Shown here: in pieces, positions 54,818 through 64,000 of the stretch
Layout: every line of letters starts with the position of its first letter
Position numbering within the stretch: the stretch's first letter is position 1
NCBI RefSeq assembly: GCF_014697615.1
Contig: NZ_JACJSD010000005.1
Location: forward strand, 124,001 to 188,000
Direction: 5' to 3'
Origin: Nostoc sp. FACHB-280
Lineage (GTDB): Bacteria; Cyanobacteriota; Cyanobacteriia; Cyanobacteriales; Nostocaceae
Length of the DNA stretch: 64,000 nucleotides
The notes under the pieces: model-generated
Databases searched by the model: none
Told to the model about the DNA's origin: nothing
The model's input: the letters and a program-made list of their open reading frames with translations, nothing else
Made by a program: the position numbers and the translations under genes

Positions 54818-55465
54818 ATGAGTCAAATAGTCTGGATCGCAAGACACGCCAACCGCCTCGACTTTGTATATCCTGATTGGTTTCTCACCGCCGAACGACG
54901 TTACGATCCGCCTTTATCTGACGATGGTTTCGTGCAGGCAAAACAATTAGCCCAACGCTTGAAAAGTGAGAAAATTACCCATATTTTTGCGTCTCCCTTT
55001 TTGCGAACAGTGCAAACAGCCAATGCAGTAGCCGAAGTTTTGGATTTACCTATCAAATTAGAAACAGGCTTGAGTGAATGGTTAAATCCAGAATGGATGA
55101 CAGAAGAACCAGAAAGACTCTCCACTCCTGCCTTAAAAGAACTATTTCCCAGAATTGACAATAGCTACACAGCACGCATCGCAGCTAAATATCCCGAAAC
55201 TCACGAACAAGTACGCGCACGTTCTGGGCAAACAGCGAGATGTTTAGCCACAGAATTTTTTCCCGAACAGATTTTATTGGTAGCGCATGGTGCTTCTGTG
55301 TTGGGTGCGGCAATGGGGTTAGTGGGTGAAGTTGCTAAAACCGAAGTTAAAGCTTCTTTATGTTCTTTAGTCAAGGTTGTGCTTCAAGGCCCAGAATGGT
55401 TGTTAGAACTAAAAGGAGATACTTCTCATTTAACTCAAGTTGAGGAAGTAATTCGATTTGCGTAA
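54818..55465 (+). CDS. Histidine phosphatase superfamily protein
   Basis: 215 residues. Catalytic RHANR near the start (RHG variant as in some phosphatases of the UBASH3/phosphoglycerate mutase branch), FASPFLRTVQTANAVAEVL, conserved Glu in LSEW and second His in LLVAHGASVLG. Acts on a phosphorylated protein or small molecule. Substrate unknown. Cytosolic. Confidence 0.88.
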   Translation: MSQIVWIARHANRLDFVYPDWFLTAERRYDPPLSDDGFVQAKQLAQRLKSEKITHIFASPFLRTVQTANAVAEVLDLPIKLETGLSEWLNPEWMTEEPERLSTPALKELFPRIDNSYTARIAAKYPETHEQVRARSGQTARCLATEFFPEQILLVAHGASVLGAAMGLVGEVAKTEVKASLCSLVKVVLQGPEWLLELKGDTSHLTQVEEVIRFA

Positions 55466-55557
55466 ATTCTGTAACAGGGCAGAAGACTAGGGTTATTAGC
55501 CATAAGAAGATAAAGTCTGAATCTAGTCTCAGCCTGGAATTAAATCTCCAAAAACAT

Positions 55558-55638
55558 AGGACTTACGCAAGAACTCTCTCAAACTCTGATAACTTTGTGT
55601 CCATTGCGTTTTTTTTTTGATAATTTTGCGTAAGTCCT
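55558..55638. repeat. MITE-like inverted-repeat element (GGACTTACGCA ends), short copy
   Basis: 81 bases. AGGACTTACGCA and TGCGTAAGTCCT are perfect inverted ends, with a T-run inside. Shares its ends with 19522-19676. Could fold into one stem-loop. Confidence 0.75.
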
Positions 55639-55670
55639 GAAACAATAACTAAACTACTAAGTAATTAATT

Positions 55671-56696
55671 ATGACTTTGTTACTAGCAGGAGATATCGGC
55701 GGCACAAAAACAATTTTGCGATTGGTGGAAACCTCAGATTTCTCAGAGTTGCAGACAGTTTATGAGGACAGTTATCGCAGTGGGGATTTTCCTGATTTAG
55801 TGCCGATGGTACAGCAATTTTTACTGCAAGCGAATACAGCTACTCCTCAAAAGGCTTGTTTTGCGATCGCCGGGCCAGTGGTCAACAACACTGCTAAACT
55901 CACTAACCTAGCTTGGTATTTAGATACCTATCGTCTGCAACAAGAATTAGGTATCGCCGCAATTTCCTTAATTAATGACTTTGCGGCTGTTGGCTATGGC
56001 ATTTTTGGGTTAAGTTCCCAAGATTTACTGATCTTACAACCAGGTAAACTCAAACCAGAAGCACCCATCGCTGTGATTGGTGCGGGGACAGGGTTAGGAC
56101 AAGGCTTTTTAATCAAGCAGGGAAATCATTATCAAGTGTTTCCTTCCGAAGGTGGTCACACCGACTTTGCTCCCCGCAACGAGTTAGAATTTCAACTACT
56201 GAAATATTTGCTGGATAAACATGATATTCAGCGTGTGTCTGTAGAACGAGTGGTTTCTGGTTTAGGTATTGTTGCTATTTACCAATTTTTGCGCGACCGC
56301 AAACATGCTACTGAATCGCCAGAAATTGCCCAAGCAGTGAGAACCTGGGAACAGGAAGCCGGACGGACTGAAAAAAGTGTTGATCCCGGTGCTGTGATTG
56401 GTAAAGCCGCAATTCAAAAAAGCGATCGCCTCTCGGAACAAACATTACAATTATTTGTTGATGCTTACGGTGCAGAAGCCGGCAATCTCGCCTTGAAACT
56501 TTTACCCTACGGCGGCTTATACATTGCTGGGGGAATTGCACCGAAAATTCTGCCGTTAATTCAAAATGGTAGTTTTTTATTGAACTTCACTCAAAAAGGC
56601 CGAATGCGTTCTCTTTTAGAAGAAGTACCAGTATATATTATTCTCAATCCCCAAGTAGGATTAATAGGTGCGGCTTTGTGTGCAGCTAGGTTATAA
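55671..56696 (+). CDS. glk: Glucokinase
   Basis: 341 residues. LLAGDIGGTKTILRLVE binds phosphate, ACFAIAGPV and LINDFAAVGYG mark the sugar site (Asp catalytic base), and IGAGTGLGQGFL is the second phosphate motif. Phosphorylates glucose with ATP, feeding glycolysis and the oxidative pentose phosphate pathway. Normal length for cyanobacterial Glk. Single gene; the upstream spacer contains a MITE-like element that ends about 30 bases before the start. Confidence 0.93.
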   Translation: MTLLLAGDIGGTKTILRLVETSDFSELQTVYEDSYRSGDFPDLVPMVQQFLLQANTATPQKACFAIAGPVVNNTAKLTNLAWYLDTYRLQQELGIAAISLINDFAAVGYGIFGLSSQDLLILQPGKLKPEAPIAVIGAGTGLGQGFLIKQGNHYQVFPSEGGHTDFAPRNELEFQLLKYLLDKHDIQRVSVERVVSGLGIVAIYQFLRDRKHATESPEIAQAVRTWEQEAGRTEKSVDPGAVIGKAAIQKSDRLSEQTLQLFVDAYGAEAGNLALKLLPYGGLYIAGGIAPKILPLIQNGSFLLNFTQKGRMRSLLEEVPVYIILNPQVGLIGAALCAARL

Positions 56697-56739
56697 CACT
56701 ATCATCATCAGTGATATCTGCATCAGTAAAGCTAAAACT

Positions 56740-57336
56740 ATGACATTCCCCAAATTATTACCTTTCATAGCTGCCACACTTGTTTGTGGTAGCTGTTTTG
56801 TTGTAGAAGCACGTCAACCCCAAACAGCAGTTAAAAAACCAGAAACCGCCGCGCAACCAGTCCAACCAAAATGGAAATTATTCCGTGCGCCTGATGGACG
56901 TTTTACAGTATTAATGCCGGGAACACCAAATAAAGAAACCCAAACCCAAAAAACCCAGATAGGGGAAATTGACTTAAATATATTTTTTGCTCAACCACCA
57001 AAGCAGCAAGTTGCCTATGTAGTTGTTTATAATGAGTTTCCCCACAGTTACGGCACATTGACCAATCCGCAAACCATATTAGACCAAGCCCAAGCTATGG
57101 TACTAAAAACTACGAAAAGTAATTTAATTCGTCAGCGCAATATTCGTAGTTCCAACGGTCATCCCGGCAAAGAAATTGAGTTTATTAATCCCGGCGGTAA
57201 AATTACTCGCAGTCGAATGTATGTTGCCCAAGGTCGGCTGTATCAAGTAATGGCAATTACTACGAAAAAACAACAACAAACCCTCAACAAAACTATTACC
57301 GGTTATTTGAATTCTTTCCAAGTCGTTTTGAAATAA
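56740..57336 (+). CDS. Conserved secreted protein of unknown function
   Basis: About 198 residues from the ATG at 56740 (the frame is open from 56668, overlapping glk). Signal peptide about 1-25 (LLPFIAATLVCGSCFVVEA), then a Gln/Pro/Ala spacer, and a compact domain beginning WKLFRAPDGRFTVLMPGTP, ending GRLYQVMAITTKKQQQ. Found in many cyanobacteria as I recall, with no function known. Spacer 57337-57587 holds an AGTCAGGATTCAG-type repeat and nothing else visible. Confidence 0.75.
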   Translation: MTFPKLLPFIAATLVCGSCFVVEARQPQTAVKKPETAAQPVQPKWKLFRAPDGRFTVLMPGTPNKETQTQKTQIGEIDLNIFFAQPPKQQVAYVVVYNEFPHSYGTLTNPQTILDQAQAMVLKTTKSNLIRQRNIRSSNGHPGKEIEFINPGGKITRSRMYVAQGRLYQVMAITTKKQQQTLNKTITGYLNSFQVVLK

Positions 57337-57587
57337 TGGGATAAGTAGTCAGAATTCAGGAGTCAGGATTCAGAATCATGAATGCTAGATAGAAATTTTA
57401 GTGGTCTAGTAGTATTGATTCTGACTTCTGGATTTTGGATGCTCAAACTTGATACTGCAACTTAAGAGCGATCGCGCCTTAAAGTAGATAACCCTGAAGG
57501 CGGTCATCAATTATAATCGAATTCAGATCAGCAAGAGTAGGCTCCTGCGATACTATTTTTATAATGTAAATCACATCACATAAACCT

Positions 57588-57941
57588 ATGGAGCCAGACT
57601 CTTTACCAACCGAGGTGATACTGACGCACCCGCGTCAGTCCCTCGGTAAAGTGCAACTTGACTGGACACCCCAACCAGGAAACTATCTTGATTTTCAAGG
57701 TAAAACCTACGCTGTTCTAGAGCGTCGTCATAGATATCAATTTAAATCGGGGCGTTATCGACTATATAATATAGCTCTCTACGTCCAATCTGCTCAAAGG
57801 CCAGCCGAAAAAAGTTTGCTAGATGGGCGTTGGGTGGTTGGTGACGCTACTTGTATTTATAACGCTCATTCTGAAATTGTTCGCTGTGCAGTCAACCCCC
57901 AAGGCCCTTGCCAAGACTGCCGCTACTATGAACAAGTATGA
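57588..57941 (+). CDS. Small conserved cyanobacterial protein (perhaps DUF6464)
   Basis: 117 residues, soluble. LTHPRQSLGKVQLDWTPQPG and YAVLERRHRYQFKSGRYRLY make a small beta-rich core. The end CAVNPQGPCQDCRYYEQ has a Cys cluster (C-x5-C-x2-C) that could bind a metal. I associate it with DUF6464, without certainty. Ends 13 bases from the convergent fmt gene. Confidence 0.7.
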   Translation: MEPDSLPTEVILTHPRQSLGKVQLDWTPQPGNYLDFQGKTYAVLERRHRYQFKSGRYRLYNIALYVQSAQRPAEKSLLDGRWVVGDATCIYNAHSEIVRCAVNPQGPCQDCRYYEQV

Positions 57942-57954
57942 ATAATTTCAGACT

Positions 57955-58959
57955 TCATACTTCAGACTTCAGAATTTCCCCCACTGTTAACCGTGTACCA
58001 TTAACAAAATCCCATCCCGACTGGGGACGTTTACCCGCTAATTGAACTTCCCGTAATAATAATAAACCTGCTCCAGTTTGGGCGATCGCACCTATTCCCT
58101 TGGTAATGCTGACTATTTCTCCAGGACTACCAGATATATGGGATAAATCAGGTAATTTTTGGCGTATTGTTGCTAATTCTGGTGGTATTTCTTCCGCGTC
58201 AGCAGAACCAAGGGGAAGGGTCGCTGTAATTTTCAGAGTCTGGTTACGAAAAGTTGTCCAACAATTAGGGTAGAAACCCCGAATTTGATTGTGTAATTGT
58301 ATCGCACTCTTTGACCAATCTAACTGGTAATCTTGCTTTTGAATCAAAGGCGCGTAAGTAGCTTCTGCGTCGTTTTGCGGAATTGCTTGAATCTCTTGAT
58401 GCTTCAGTTTTAACAGAGTTTCTATTAACAAATCTCCACCAATATTTGCTAATCTTACAGCTAAATTGTCAGCATTATCTAACAATTCAATTGGTGTGGT
58501 TGCTTTGAGTAACATATCCCCAGTATCCATACCAGCATCCATCAACATGGTGGTAATTCCTGTTTCTGGCTCACCATTGTAGAGACACCATTGAATTGGA
58601 GCCGCACCGCGATACTTTGGTAAAATTGACCCATGTACATTAATACAGCCTAATTTGGGCATATTCAAGATTTTTTTGGATAAAATCTGCCCATAAGCTA
58701 CCACTACAAACACATCAGCTTCTGTTTGTTGCAGTTTCGCTAAAGTTTCACCATCTTTTTTGACTCGCTCTGGTTGCCACACTGGTAAATTATGCTGGAG
58801 AGCCAGAGTTTTTACAGGCGAAGGAGTAAGTTTATTTCCCCTTTCTCGACGTTTATCTGGTTGAGTAACTACTGCTAAAATTTCCAATTCTGGATGATTC
58901 AGTAATTTTTCGAGAGTAGGAATAGCGAATTCAGGAGTACCAAAAAATACAACTTTCAT
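57955..58959 (-). CDS. fmt: Methionyl-tRNA formyltransferase
   Basis: 334 residues. [17 protein letters not shown] at the start, catalytic [20 protein letters not shown] (Asn, His), MDAGMDTGD holding the Asp, and a C-terminal tRNA-binding domain (about 215-330). Formylates initiator Met-tRNA. Normal bacterial length. Confidence 0.95.
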   Translation of the reverse strand: MKVVFFGTPEFAIPTLEKLLNHPELEILAVVTQPDKRRERGNKLTPSPVKTLALQHNLPVWQPERVKKDGETLAKLQQTEADVFVVVAYGQILSKKILNMPKLGCINVHGSILPKYRGAAPIQWCLYNGEPETGITTMLMDAGMDTGDMLLKATTPIELLDNADNLAVRLANIGGDLLIETLLKLKHQEIQAIPQNDAEATYAPLIQKQDYQLDWSKSAIQLHNQIRGFYPNCWTTFRNQTLKITATLPLGSADAEEIPPELATIRQKLPDLSHISGSPGEIVSITKGIGAIAQTGAGLLLLREVQLAGKRPQSGWDFVNGTRLTVGEILKSEV

Positions 58960-59831
58960 TAATCAATAATCAATAGTTAAGCATCAATAGGTAATATTTA
59001 CTTAGTTATTTATTATTATCCTCCTTACTCACTATTTTCTACACATAAGTTGGCGAAATTGAGTTTTCTTGATAAACTAAAAATAATTTACTCCAATATG
59101 TTGATAAATTGATATCAGCTTGACATCATATAAGTCGGCTGATTCCGCTAGAGACCATACACAAGCTTTGCAAGGTTTGCCAAAACAAAGCTGTTTATCA
59201 GTTTTTGCCAAAATGCAGTTACAAGTTTAGCTGCGTTTTTGCAATTGTTACAGTTAGATATTAATTTACTCCCAGGGGTGGATACTAACTCGATTTTTCG
59301 AGTATCATATGTTGTGCGTCAACTTTCCCAGCTTTTAAAGTAACGCCTCACTCAGTTTCACCGTTACAGGGGTCTGCACTGTTGTAGCAGGTATAAATAG
59401 GGGAGCCTCCTGCGGCTTGGCAGTTGCTAAAGTCTATCCCAACAGTTCAGTTTTTCGCTCTACCTATAGGTTGCAAATTCCTTGTAGCCAATAAAATGCG
59501 CCTTATGCTGTTGAATCAAGCACCAGTTTACTGGTGTGGTTAATTACTGGTTAAAGGTGTAAAAGTTCGATTAATGCAGTAATTATGTTGTTCATCTGCA
59601 TTAAGTTTGTTGTGGCAAAAATGTCGCTAATCAATAGTATTTATTAAGCAAAAAGGTGCAGGCAATGATAATAAATTTTTGTGACAAGGTGCAAGTTTAA
59701 AAAAAATATTTCTCACAATTAGTAGTTAAAACTGTGAGTTTATTGTTATACCTGTAGTCATCACTTTTCCTCCTACTACATAAGCCTCGATTGCTCCTCA
59801 CACAGCACCCGCACTTCTAGAGAGTCCACAC
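58960..59831. other. Long spacer upstream of exported protein gene
   Basis: About 870 bases without a gene. It contains several short stem-prone stretches (for example GGAGCCTCCTGCGGCTTGGC near 59402). I could not match it to tmRNA, RNase P RNA, 6S or SRP RNA. It may hold a long 5' leader or an unrecognised small RNA. Confidence 0.45.
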
Positions 59832-61142
59832 ATGCTCAAACCCCTCTTGCTGTCAGGATGGTTCCGTGTGCAACCATTTCTTAATTCTGTTGTTCTAGTG
59901 ATGCTGATTGCGCCTTTATTTGCAGCATCAGGTCACTCTACCTCTGCTCAACAATCCAAAGTAGTAGCGAAACTTCCTCCTGAAGCTGGAGAATCGGAAG
60001 CTGTACCTCAAGAAACAGCTAATGAACCAGATTTAGCAGCAATGTTTCAAGATGCTCCGAGTAACTCCACCAGTGGAGCATCTATTTCAGTACCACAGAA
60101 TCTAGCTGTAGTGGGGAAAAAGCCAGTTTTACAAGCACAGAACATCGAATCTTTAGTAGTAGCAGATTATGCAATTGGCAATGGCTCTCATACAAGTGGT
60201 GCTGATCCTTTCGCAGCAGTAGAACTGGCTCCTGTTCCCAATATTCGTGACCATTTCAAAAAAGGCAAAGCATCTGAAATTGAAGCGTTAATGCAAGAAA
60301 ATAGTTTTGCATCAGCCAACAATTCTGTTGTTGGTTCATCGGGATTAAATCGTATTCCTGGGATTGAACCAATTCCCCAAACACCAGAATCGGGATCTAC
60401 AGATGATTTACCCGCAATGGAAGCACCCAGTGAAGAGCAAGCAGAACAGGTAGATCCTATCGGTAGTCCACATCCTATTCCTTGGAAATGGATTGTGGCG
60501 ACTCAAGAAGCGATTGGCTCTAAAGGTAATTCTGGGGTACGTTATTACCGTAGTGTACCTGTGGTTTCTCCTGATGGTAAGTATGCTGTTTACAGCCGGG
60601 TGCAAATGGAAATTCAACCGGAAATGTATAACAGCCGTGTGAGTAGCACCATGTTTGTTGAAGATAGAGAAACTAAGAAATTGCGGGTGATGGCTTCAAC
60701 TTCGGAAATTAAAGACCCCTTATTACATCGCCAGGTTGCACCTCCAGAGCAGATGCAAGAAAATGGCAAGATTGGGGTATTGGTTCCGGTGAGTTGGTCA
60801 GAAAAAAGCGATCGCTTTTTAGCACGTAAGTTTGAGGGTGTCTTCAATACTGGCGATGCTACAGATCGTGCAGTGATTTGGGATCGACAAAAAAATCATA
60901 CCAACACCGTTGCACCTGCACGTCAAGATGATGAACATGAAAAAATTGCTGTATTGCTAGGTTGGAGTAAAAACCAACCAGATCATGTGCTGTTCCGCGA
61001 AGGCGAAATGGGTGAAGAAGACTGGCCTTTGGTACAAGTTGCTACCGATGGCAAAACAGTCAATACCAACGACACTGATCAGCCTGTGACTTTTGGTGAA
61101 CACAAAGAAGTATGGTCAGGGCCACAAGTGGCTACTCGCTAA
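59832..61142 (+). CDS. Exported conserved protein of unknown function
   Basis: 436 residues. The signal peptide or anchor is about residues 14-35 (FLNSVVLVMLIAPLFAASGH). A long low-complexity region (about 40-225, rich in Ser, Ala, Glu, Pro) is followed by a folded domain beginning HPIPWKWIVATQEAIG and VVSPDGKYAVYSRVQME. The latter half has strands like a beta-propeller repeat (SPDGKYAVYS, WSEKSDRFLAR, LGWSKNQPDHVLF). Periplasmic. A terminator lies about 100 bases downstream. I do not know its function. Confidence 0.75.
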   Translation: MLKPLLLSGWFRVQPFLNSVVLVMLIAPLFAASGHSTSAQQSKVVAKLPPEAGESEAVPQETANEPDLAAMFQDAPSNSTSGASISVPQNLAVVGKKPVLQAQNIESLVVADYAIGNGSHTSGADPFAAVELAPVPNIRDHFKKGKASEIEALMQENSFASANNSVVGSSGLNRIPGIEPIPQTPESGSTDDLPAMEAPSEEQAEQVDPIGSPHPIPWKWIVATQEAIGSKGNSGVRYYRSVPVVSPDGKYAVYSRVQMEIQPEMYNSRVSSTMFVEDRETKKLRVMASTSEIKDPLLHRQVAPPEQMQENGKIGVLVPVSWSEKSDRFLARKFEGVFNTGDATDRAVIWDRQKNHTNTVAPARQDDEHEKIAVLLGWSKNQPDHVLFREGEMGEEDWPLVQVATDGKTVNTNDTDQPVTFGEHKEVWSGPQVATR

Positions 61143-61243
61143 TAGCAAAGTGCTGAGTGCTGAGTAGGAACTCAGTTTTCAGTCATCAATAAATAGTCTT
61201 AAACCTATACTTCGACTGCTATTTTTATTAAAAATAATCTGCG

Positions 61244-61281
61244 TTCCCGTTATTACTAGAGCTAATGACGGGAAATTTTTT
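61244..61281 (+). terminator. Intrinsic terminator of the exported protein gene
   Basis: TTCCCGTTATTA and TAATGACGGGAA pair (one G-U) around seven bases, followed by a T-rich stretch (ATTTTTTG). A clear plus-strand terminator. Confidence 0.8.
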
Positions 61282-61329
61282 GATAAGCGATCGCTTGATT
61301 TATTAATATAGCTGTAGTTAGATATGTTC

Positions 61330-61382
61330 GGACAATTTGAAAGCTTAGATACCAGGAATAGAAAGACTTGTCTTCCTGCCTT
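61330..61382. repeat. 52-bp direct repeat, copy after the small propeptide-like gene
   Basis: Begins GGACAATTTGAAAGCTT and ends TCTTCCTGCCTT. About 40 of 52 positions match the copy at 61989-62040. It lies 45 bases beyond the stop of the 98-residue gene on the minus strand. Confidence 0.85.
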
Positions 61383-61426
61383 CAGACTATACATTTATTA
61401 ATGTGATTATCTGCTGAATTGAATCT

Positions 61427-61723
61427 TTACATTTTGAAACTCTGCATTCTTTTCCCGCCATTCAGCAAGCGCAATTGTTGGGAAAGTTGCAAAGATTTGA
61501 CCCACGGTTGTTCTGAAAGTTGGGAAATAGCATTTGCGGATAATGTAGCCGTGAAGGTATCTTTGTCTGGAGTTACATCATTAACGCCGAGACTTTGTAA
61601 AACCGCGATCGCTGCATCTGTAATTGGCTCTGTATGAATAAATACAGTTAAACTTGGTGTGGTTGAGTCTTGAACATCATTAAGTGCCGTCGACAATGCT
61701 GCACCTAGCTTCTGATAGTTCAT
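61427..61723 (-). CDS. Stand-alone protein similar to the S8 protease N-terminal domain
   Basis: 98 residues with an ATG at 61723. The whole length parallels residues 1-106 of the protease at 62065: MNYQKLGAALSTALNDVQ against MRHEKLSPGLLLAVEDYQ, SLTVFIHTEP against SLVFIYCDDD, and the end LSEQPWVKSLQLSQQLRL against LSEEPAIQRIKPSRQLKL. That region has the size and place of an I9-type propeptide/inhibitor. It is therefore likely a trans-acting inhibitor or chaperone of the protease, or a remnant of its duplication. No signal peptide. It follows the protease by about 340 bases on the same strand. Confidence 0.75.
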   Translation of the reverse strand: MNYQKLGAALSTALNDVQDSTTPSLTVFIHTEPITDAAIAVLQSLGVNDVTPDKDTFTATLSANAISQLSEQPWVKSLQLSQQLRLLNGGKRMQSFKM

Positions 61724-62064
61724 AAGTGTTTCCTGAGTAAAAGGGTAGGCAGTTGCAAACTGTTCTAAGATTAACCTATCAAATTTTTTGTTTTTGATTA
61801 CCTACCCTTATACAGACGTAATACACAAATCTATACGTCTTTTTATATAGTCGTGGTCAGATACAGCACTTTGGAAGTAAGTGAGGTACACCATGAGTAA
61901 TAAGTAATGAGTAATGAATTGACTTATTACTTATTACTTTTTTCAATCAGTTGCTGTACCTCATAAACATCGAATCTGCTGTCTGTAAGGACAATTTGAA
62001 AGCTTGAATGCAGGAATAGTAAGACTTTTCCTCCTGCCTTCTGCCTCCTTCCTCCTGCCTTCTG
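61724..62064. other. Spacer between protease and small gene
   Basis: About 340 bases. It holds the second copy of the 52-bp repeat and, beside it, a CCTCCTGCCTTCTG-type tandem repeat (62031-62065). A short AGTAATGAGTAATGAA repeat lies near 61897. No gene seen. Confidence 0.55.
61989..62040. repeat. 52-bp direct repeat, copy after the protease gene
   Basis: Same element as 61330-61382. It lies 25 bases beyond the stop of the protease gene, an equivalent position to the other copy. Confidence 0.85.
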
Positions 62065-63792
62065 CTATAGATTTTCAGTATTAATTAACCCGTAACCCCA
62101 TTTGTTATCAAAGGTGCCTGATGGCTTGCCAGGAATTGAGCTATGTTTGCGGAATAACTCTTTGATGGTGTTGGGGTCTAAATTGCGATCGCGCTGTAAT
62201 AATAACGCTACTAACCCAGTAACAAAAGGTGTGGCCATACTAGTACCAGCCATCGCCTGAAACTTAGAATTAACCGTCATCGAACGGTCTGAATTTGCAT
62301 TAGAAGAAAGCGCAGCCACAATCATTGCCCCAGGTGCAGCAACATCCGGTTTTTGGGCTTCATTGCGTAATGGCCCTTCACTACTAAAATCAGAAATACT
62401 GTTCAGTTCTAAACCCACTTCGCGAACTTGGTTATCAATATCGGTGTACTTGACTTTAGTAGTGTAAGCCGCAACTGTCACTGCATTACTAGCACATCCT
62501 GGTGAACCAATTTTCACAGCATCTTGGACACTAGTACCTGTAAAGAATACAGAAGAACTATCATCTAGTGTCCATACATCTAAGCGGGTATCCTGAGTAG
62601 ATGTATTACGGACTCGTAACTGCCAATTACCACCCATAACTGGCGAAGGGCCATTACCCCGAATCTGCACAAAGAAATTATGGTCGCCGTTGGCTTGATC
62701 TGGGCCTGGCGTGACAATTTGTACCCGTGAGTCAGGTAGTTGATGATCTACCGCTGGGTTGCCTTGAGGAATAATTTTTTGGAAGGGAGTGACAAAGCCA
62801 TTCGGACTGCGTACAGAAACTTCTAATTCACTGTCTTTGCCATACCACGCATTTAACCAAACAATGCCTACTTGATTGAACGGCACATTAAAGCGCATTC
62901 CTTTCATGCGCCCGCTGGGGATAATGGCTTGACCGTGAATATTGTCGTTACCTTCGTTACCTGCTGCACAGCAAACAATTCTGCCAGGGCCAGTTTCTGC
63001 GTCAATGACTTTGGAGAGGGAATCAGTACCATCATGGGCATCAGCATGTCCACCCAAGCTGAGATTGACGACTGCGGGTTTGCCTAATTCAGCCGCTACC
63101 CGAAATACGTAACGAACAGCATCAGCAATGTGGGCATCTTGGAGGTCAGATTTGATAATGATTAATTCTGCGTCTGGCGCGACACCACCATAAGTAGCAT
63201 CAGCACCAGACGCGATACCTGCGACGTGTGTACCATGACCGCCAGTATCTTGAGAAACAGATAGTAGGGAACCTGTTAGTTCCGCACCATAAGCGCCTTC
63301 CTTGACTCCTGGCCCTGGTATGGTTTGATCCCATAACCGTAAAATTCGCCCAGCAAAGGCAGGATGTTTGGCATCAATACCACTATCAACTACACCAATA
63401 ATTACGCCTTTGCCAGTTAGTCCAGTTTTATTTTTAAATTCTGGTAACTTCACGGCTTGGGGTGCAACATCCATCCGTAGCTTGAGTTGGCGTGATGGTT
63501 TAATTCGCTGGATGGCAGGTTCTTCAGATAAAGCATCTAAACTATCAACGGGTAGGAAAGCTGTACGCACATGGCCAGAATTTTGATTAACTTCTATGCC
63601 ATATTGTGCCAAGTGGCTTAAATCTGCGTCATCATCACAGTAGATAAAAACTAGGCTCTTGGTCGGTTTGACAATACTTTTGGGTGCCATAATACCAAGC
63701 GATCGCTTGTGTGTCATCAAAGCTGACAACCCTTCATTTTGATAATCTTCAACTGCCAACAGCAAACCAGGAGAAAGTTTTTCGTGTCTCAT
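62065..63792 (-). CDS. Subtilisin-like serine protease (S8), without signal peptide
   Basis: 575 residues. Residues 1-110 form a propeptide-like domain (see the 98-residue gene). The catalytic domain follows with Asp136 (GVVDSGIDAKHP), His186 (GGHGTHVAGIASGAD), oxyanion Asn in CCAAGNEGND and Ser in AGTSMATPFVTGLVALLL (about 525). An insert of about 110 residues between the Asn and Ser motifs has beta strands (VRSPNGFVTPFQ, FFVQIRGNGPS) resembling a P-domain-like or jelly-roll piece. The N-terminus MRHEKLSPGLLLAVEDYQ has no hydrophobic core, so it is presumably cytoplasmic or exported in another way. Upstream spacer 63793-64000 is AT-rich, with no gene seen. Confidence 0.9.
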   Translation of the reverse strand: MRHEKLSPGLLLAVEDYQNEGLSALMTHKRSLGIMAPKSIVKPTKSLVFIYCDDDADLSHLAQYGIEVNQNSGHVRTAFLPVDSLDALSEEPAIQRIKPSRQLKLRMDVAPQAVKLPEFKNKTGLTGKGVIIGVVDSGIDAKHPAFAGRILRLWDQTIPGPGVKEGAYGAELTGSLLSVSQDTGGHGTHVAGIASGADATYGGVAPDAELIIIKSDLQDAHIADAVRYVFRVAAELGKPAVVNLSLGGHADAHDGTDSLSKVIDAETGPGRIVCCAAGNEGNDNIHGQAIIPSGRMKGMRFNVPFNQVGIVWLNAWYGKDSELEVSVRSPNGFVTPFQKIIPQGNPAVDHQLPDSRVQIVTPGPDQANGDHNFFVQIRGNGPSPVMGGNWQLRVRNTSTQDTRLDVWTLDDSSSVFFTGTSVQDAVKIGSPGCASNAVTVAAYTTKVKYTDIDNQVREVGLELNSISDFSSEGPLRNEAQKPDVAAPGAMIVAALSSNANSDRSMTVNSKFQAMAGTSMATPFVTGLVALLLQRDRNLDPNTIKELFRKHSSIPGKPSGTFDNKWGYGLINTENL

Positions 63793-64000
63793 TTTGGCTT
63801 CAACCTCTATTCAATGGCAGACTAGTAATTTTTCCAGTAATAAAATTCACCATATACTAGTGAATAAATAAATTGAGGAATGTGTGAATAACTCATAAAT
63901 TTTAAGGCTGAAATTTTTATTTCTCACTGATTTTTATGAATTATTTGTTTCCTTATTTGAGTTGTTCTAACTGCTGAAATAATCTGATGTCAAGAAAAAT

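Noticed and set aside
61179-61394. 71-codon minus-strand frame
   Set aside because: Overlaps the terminator and the 52-bp repeat and has no other support.

Overview
The window looks like chromosomal DNA of a filamentous, probably nostocalean, cyanobacterium (Nostoc, Calothrix or Tolypothrix type). Evidence: many GCGATCGC (HIP1) octamers inside genes and spacers, heptanucleotide-type short tandem repeats and dispersed palindromes between genes, cyanobacteria-specific families (DUF1818, DUF3531, Uma2 pairs, PAS/GAF multidomain kinases) and a bilin-type GAF domain. No IS element, CRISPR array, phage gene or rRNA was seen. One tRNA (Pro, GGG) is present.

Layout. 1-7.1 kb (minus strand): a probable exopolysaccharide/cellulose-like synthesis and export cluster, namely an outer-membrane beta-barrel protein, two DUF3131 proteins (one with two copies of the domain) and a BcsA-like family 2 glycosyltransferase cut by the window edge. 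7.5-16.3 kb (plus): a catabolic or scavenging cluster of flavin monooxygenase (NtaA/SnaA/DszA type), amidohydrolase, alpha/beta hydrolase, DsbA/HCCA-isomerase-like protein, aldo/keto reductase, Tat lipoprotein solute-binding protein (SsuA-like) and an ABC half-transporter. 16.5-25.4 kb: housekeeping and conserved cyanobacterial genes (tRNA-Pro, rpoZ, a fasciclin protein, Nudix, DUF3531, TPR, an ECF-like ATPase, rsmG, an acyltransferase). 25.7-28.4 kb: a repetitive tail-anchored LamG protein. 28.7-33.8 kb: ispG, a carboxyl-terminal processing protease, a divergent pair of Uma2 nuclease-like genes and an orphan LivF-type ATPase.

33.9-54.4 kb is a signalling island: a 2026-residue hybrid kinase whose GAF domain carries both cysteine motifs of a DXCF-type cyanobacteriochrome, a REC-kinase next to it, a CBS-PAS-GAF kinase, a response regulator with a degenerate DHp helix, another REC-kinase, a REC-wHTH-HPt-REC-REC regulator, two single-domain CheY-like receivers and an HTH-AAA protein. 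Together they carry about eleven receiver domains, one HPt and four histidine kinase cores, enough for a branched phosphorelay that may take a light input.

54.8-64 kb: histidine phosphatase, glucokinase, conserved secreted or small proteins and fmt. Last come a subtilisin-like protease without a visible signal peptide and, downstream of it, a 98-residue protein that resembles the protease's own N-terminal propeptide-like domain. The strongest candidates for something little described are the DXCF kinase island, the protease/stand-alone propeptide pair with its flanking repeats, and the DUF3131-rich polysaccharide cluster.
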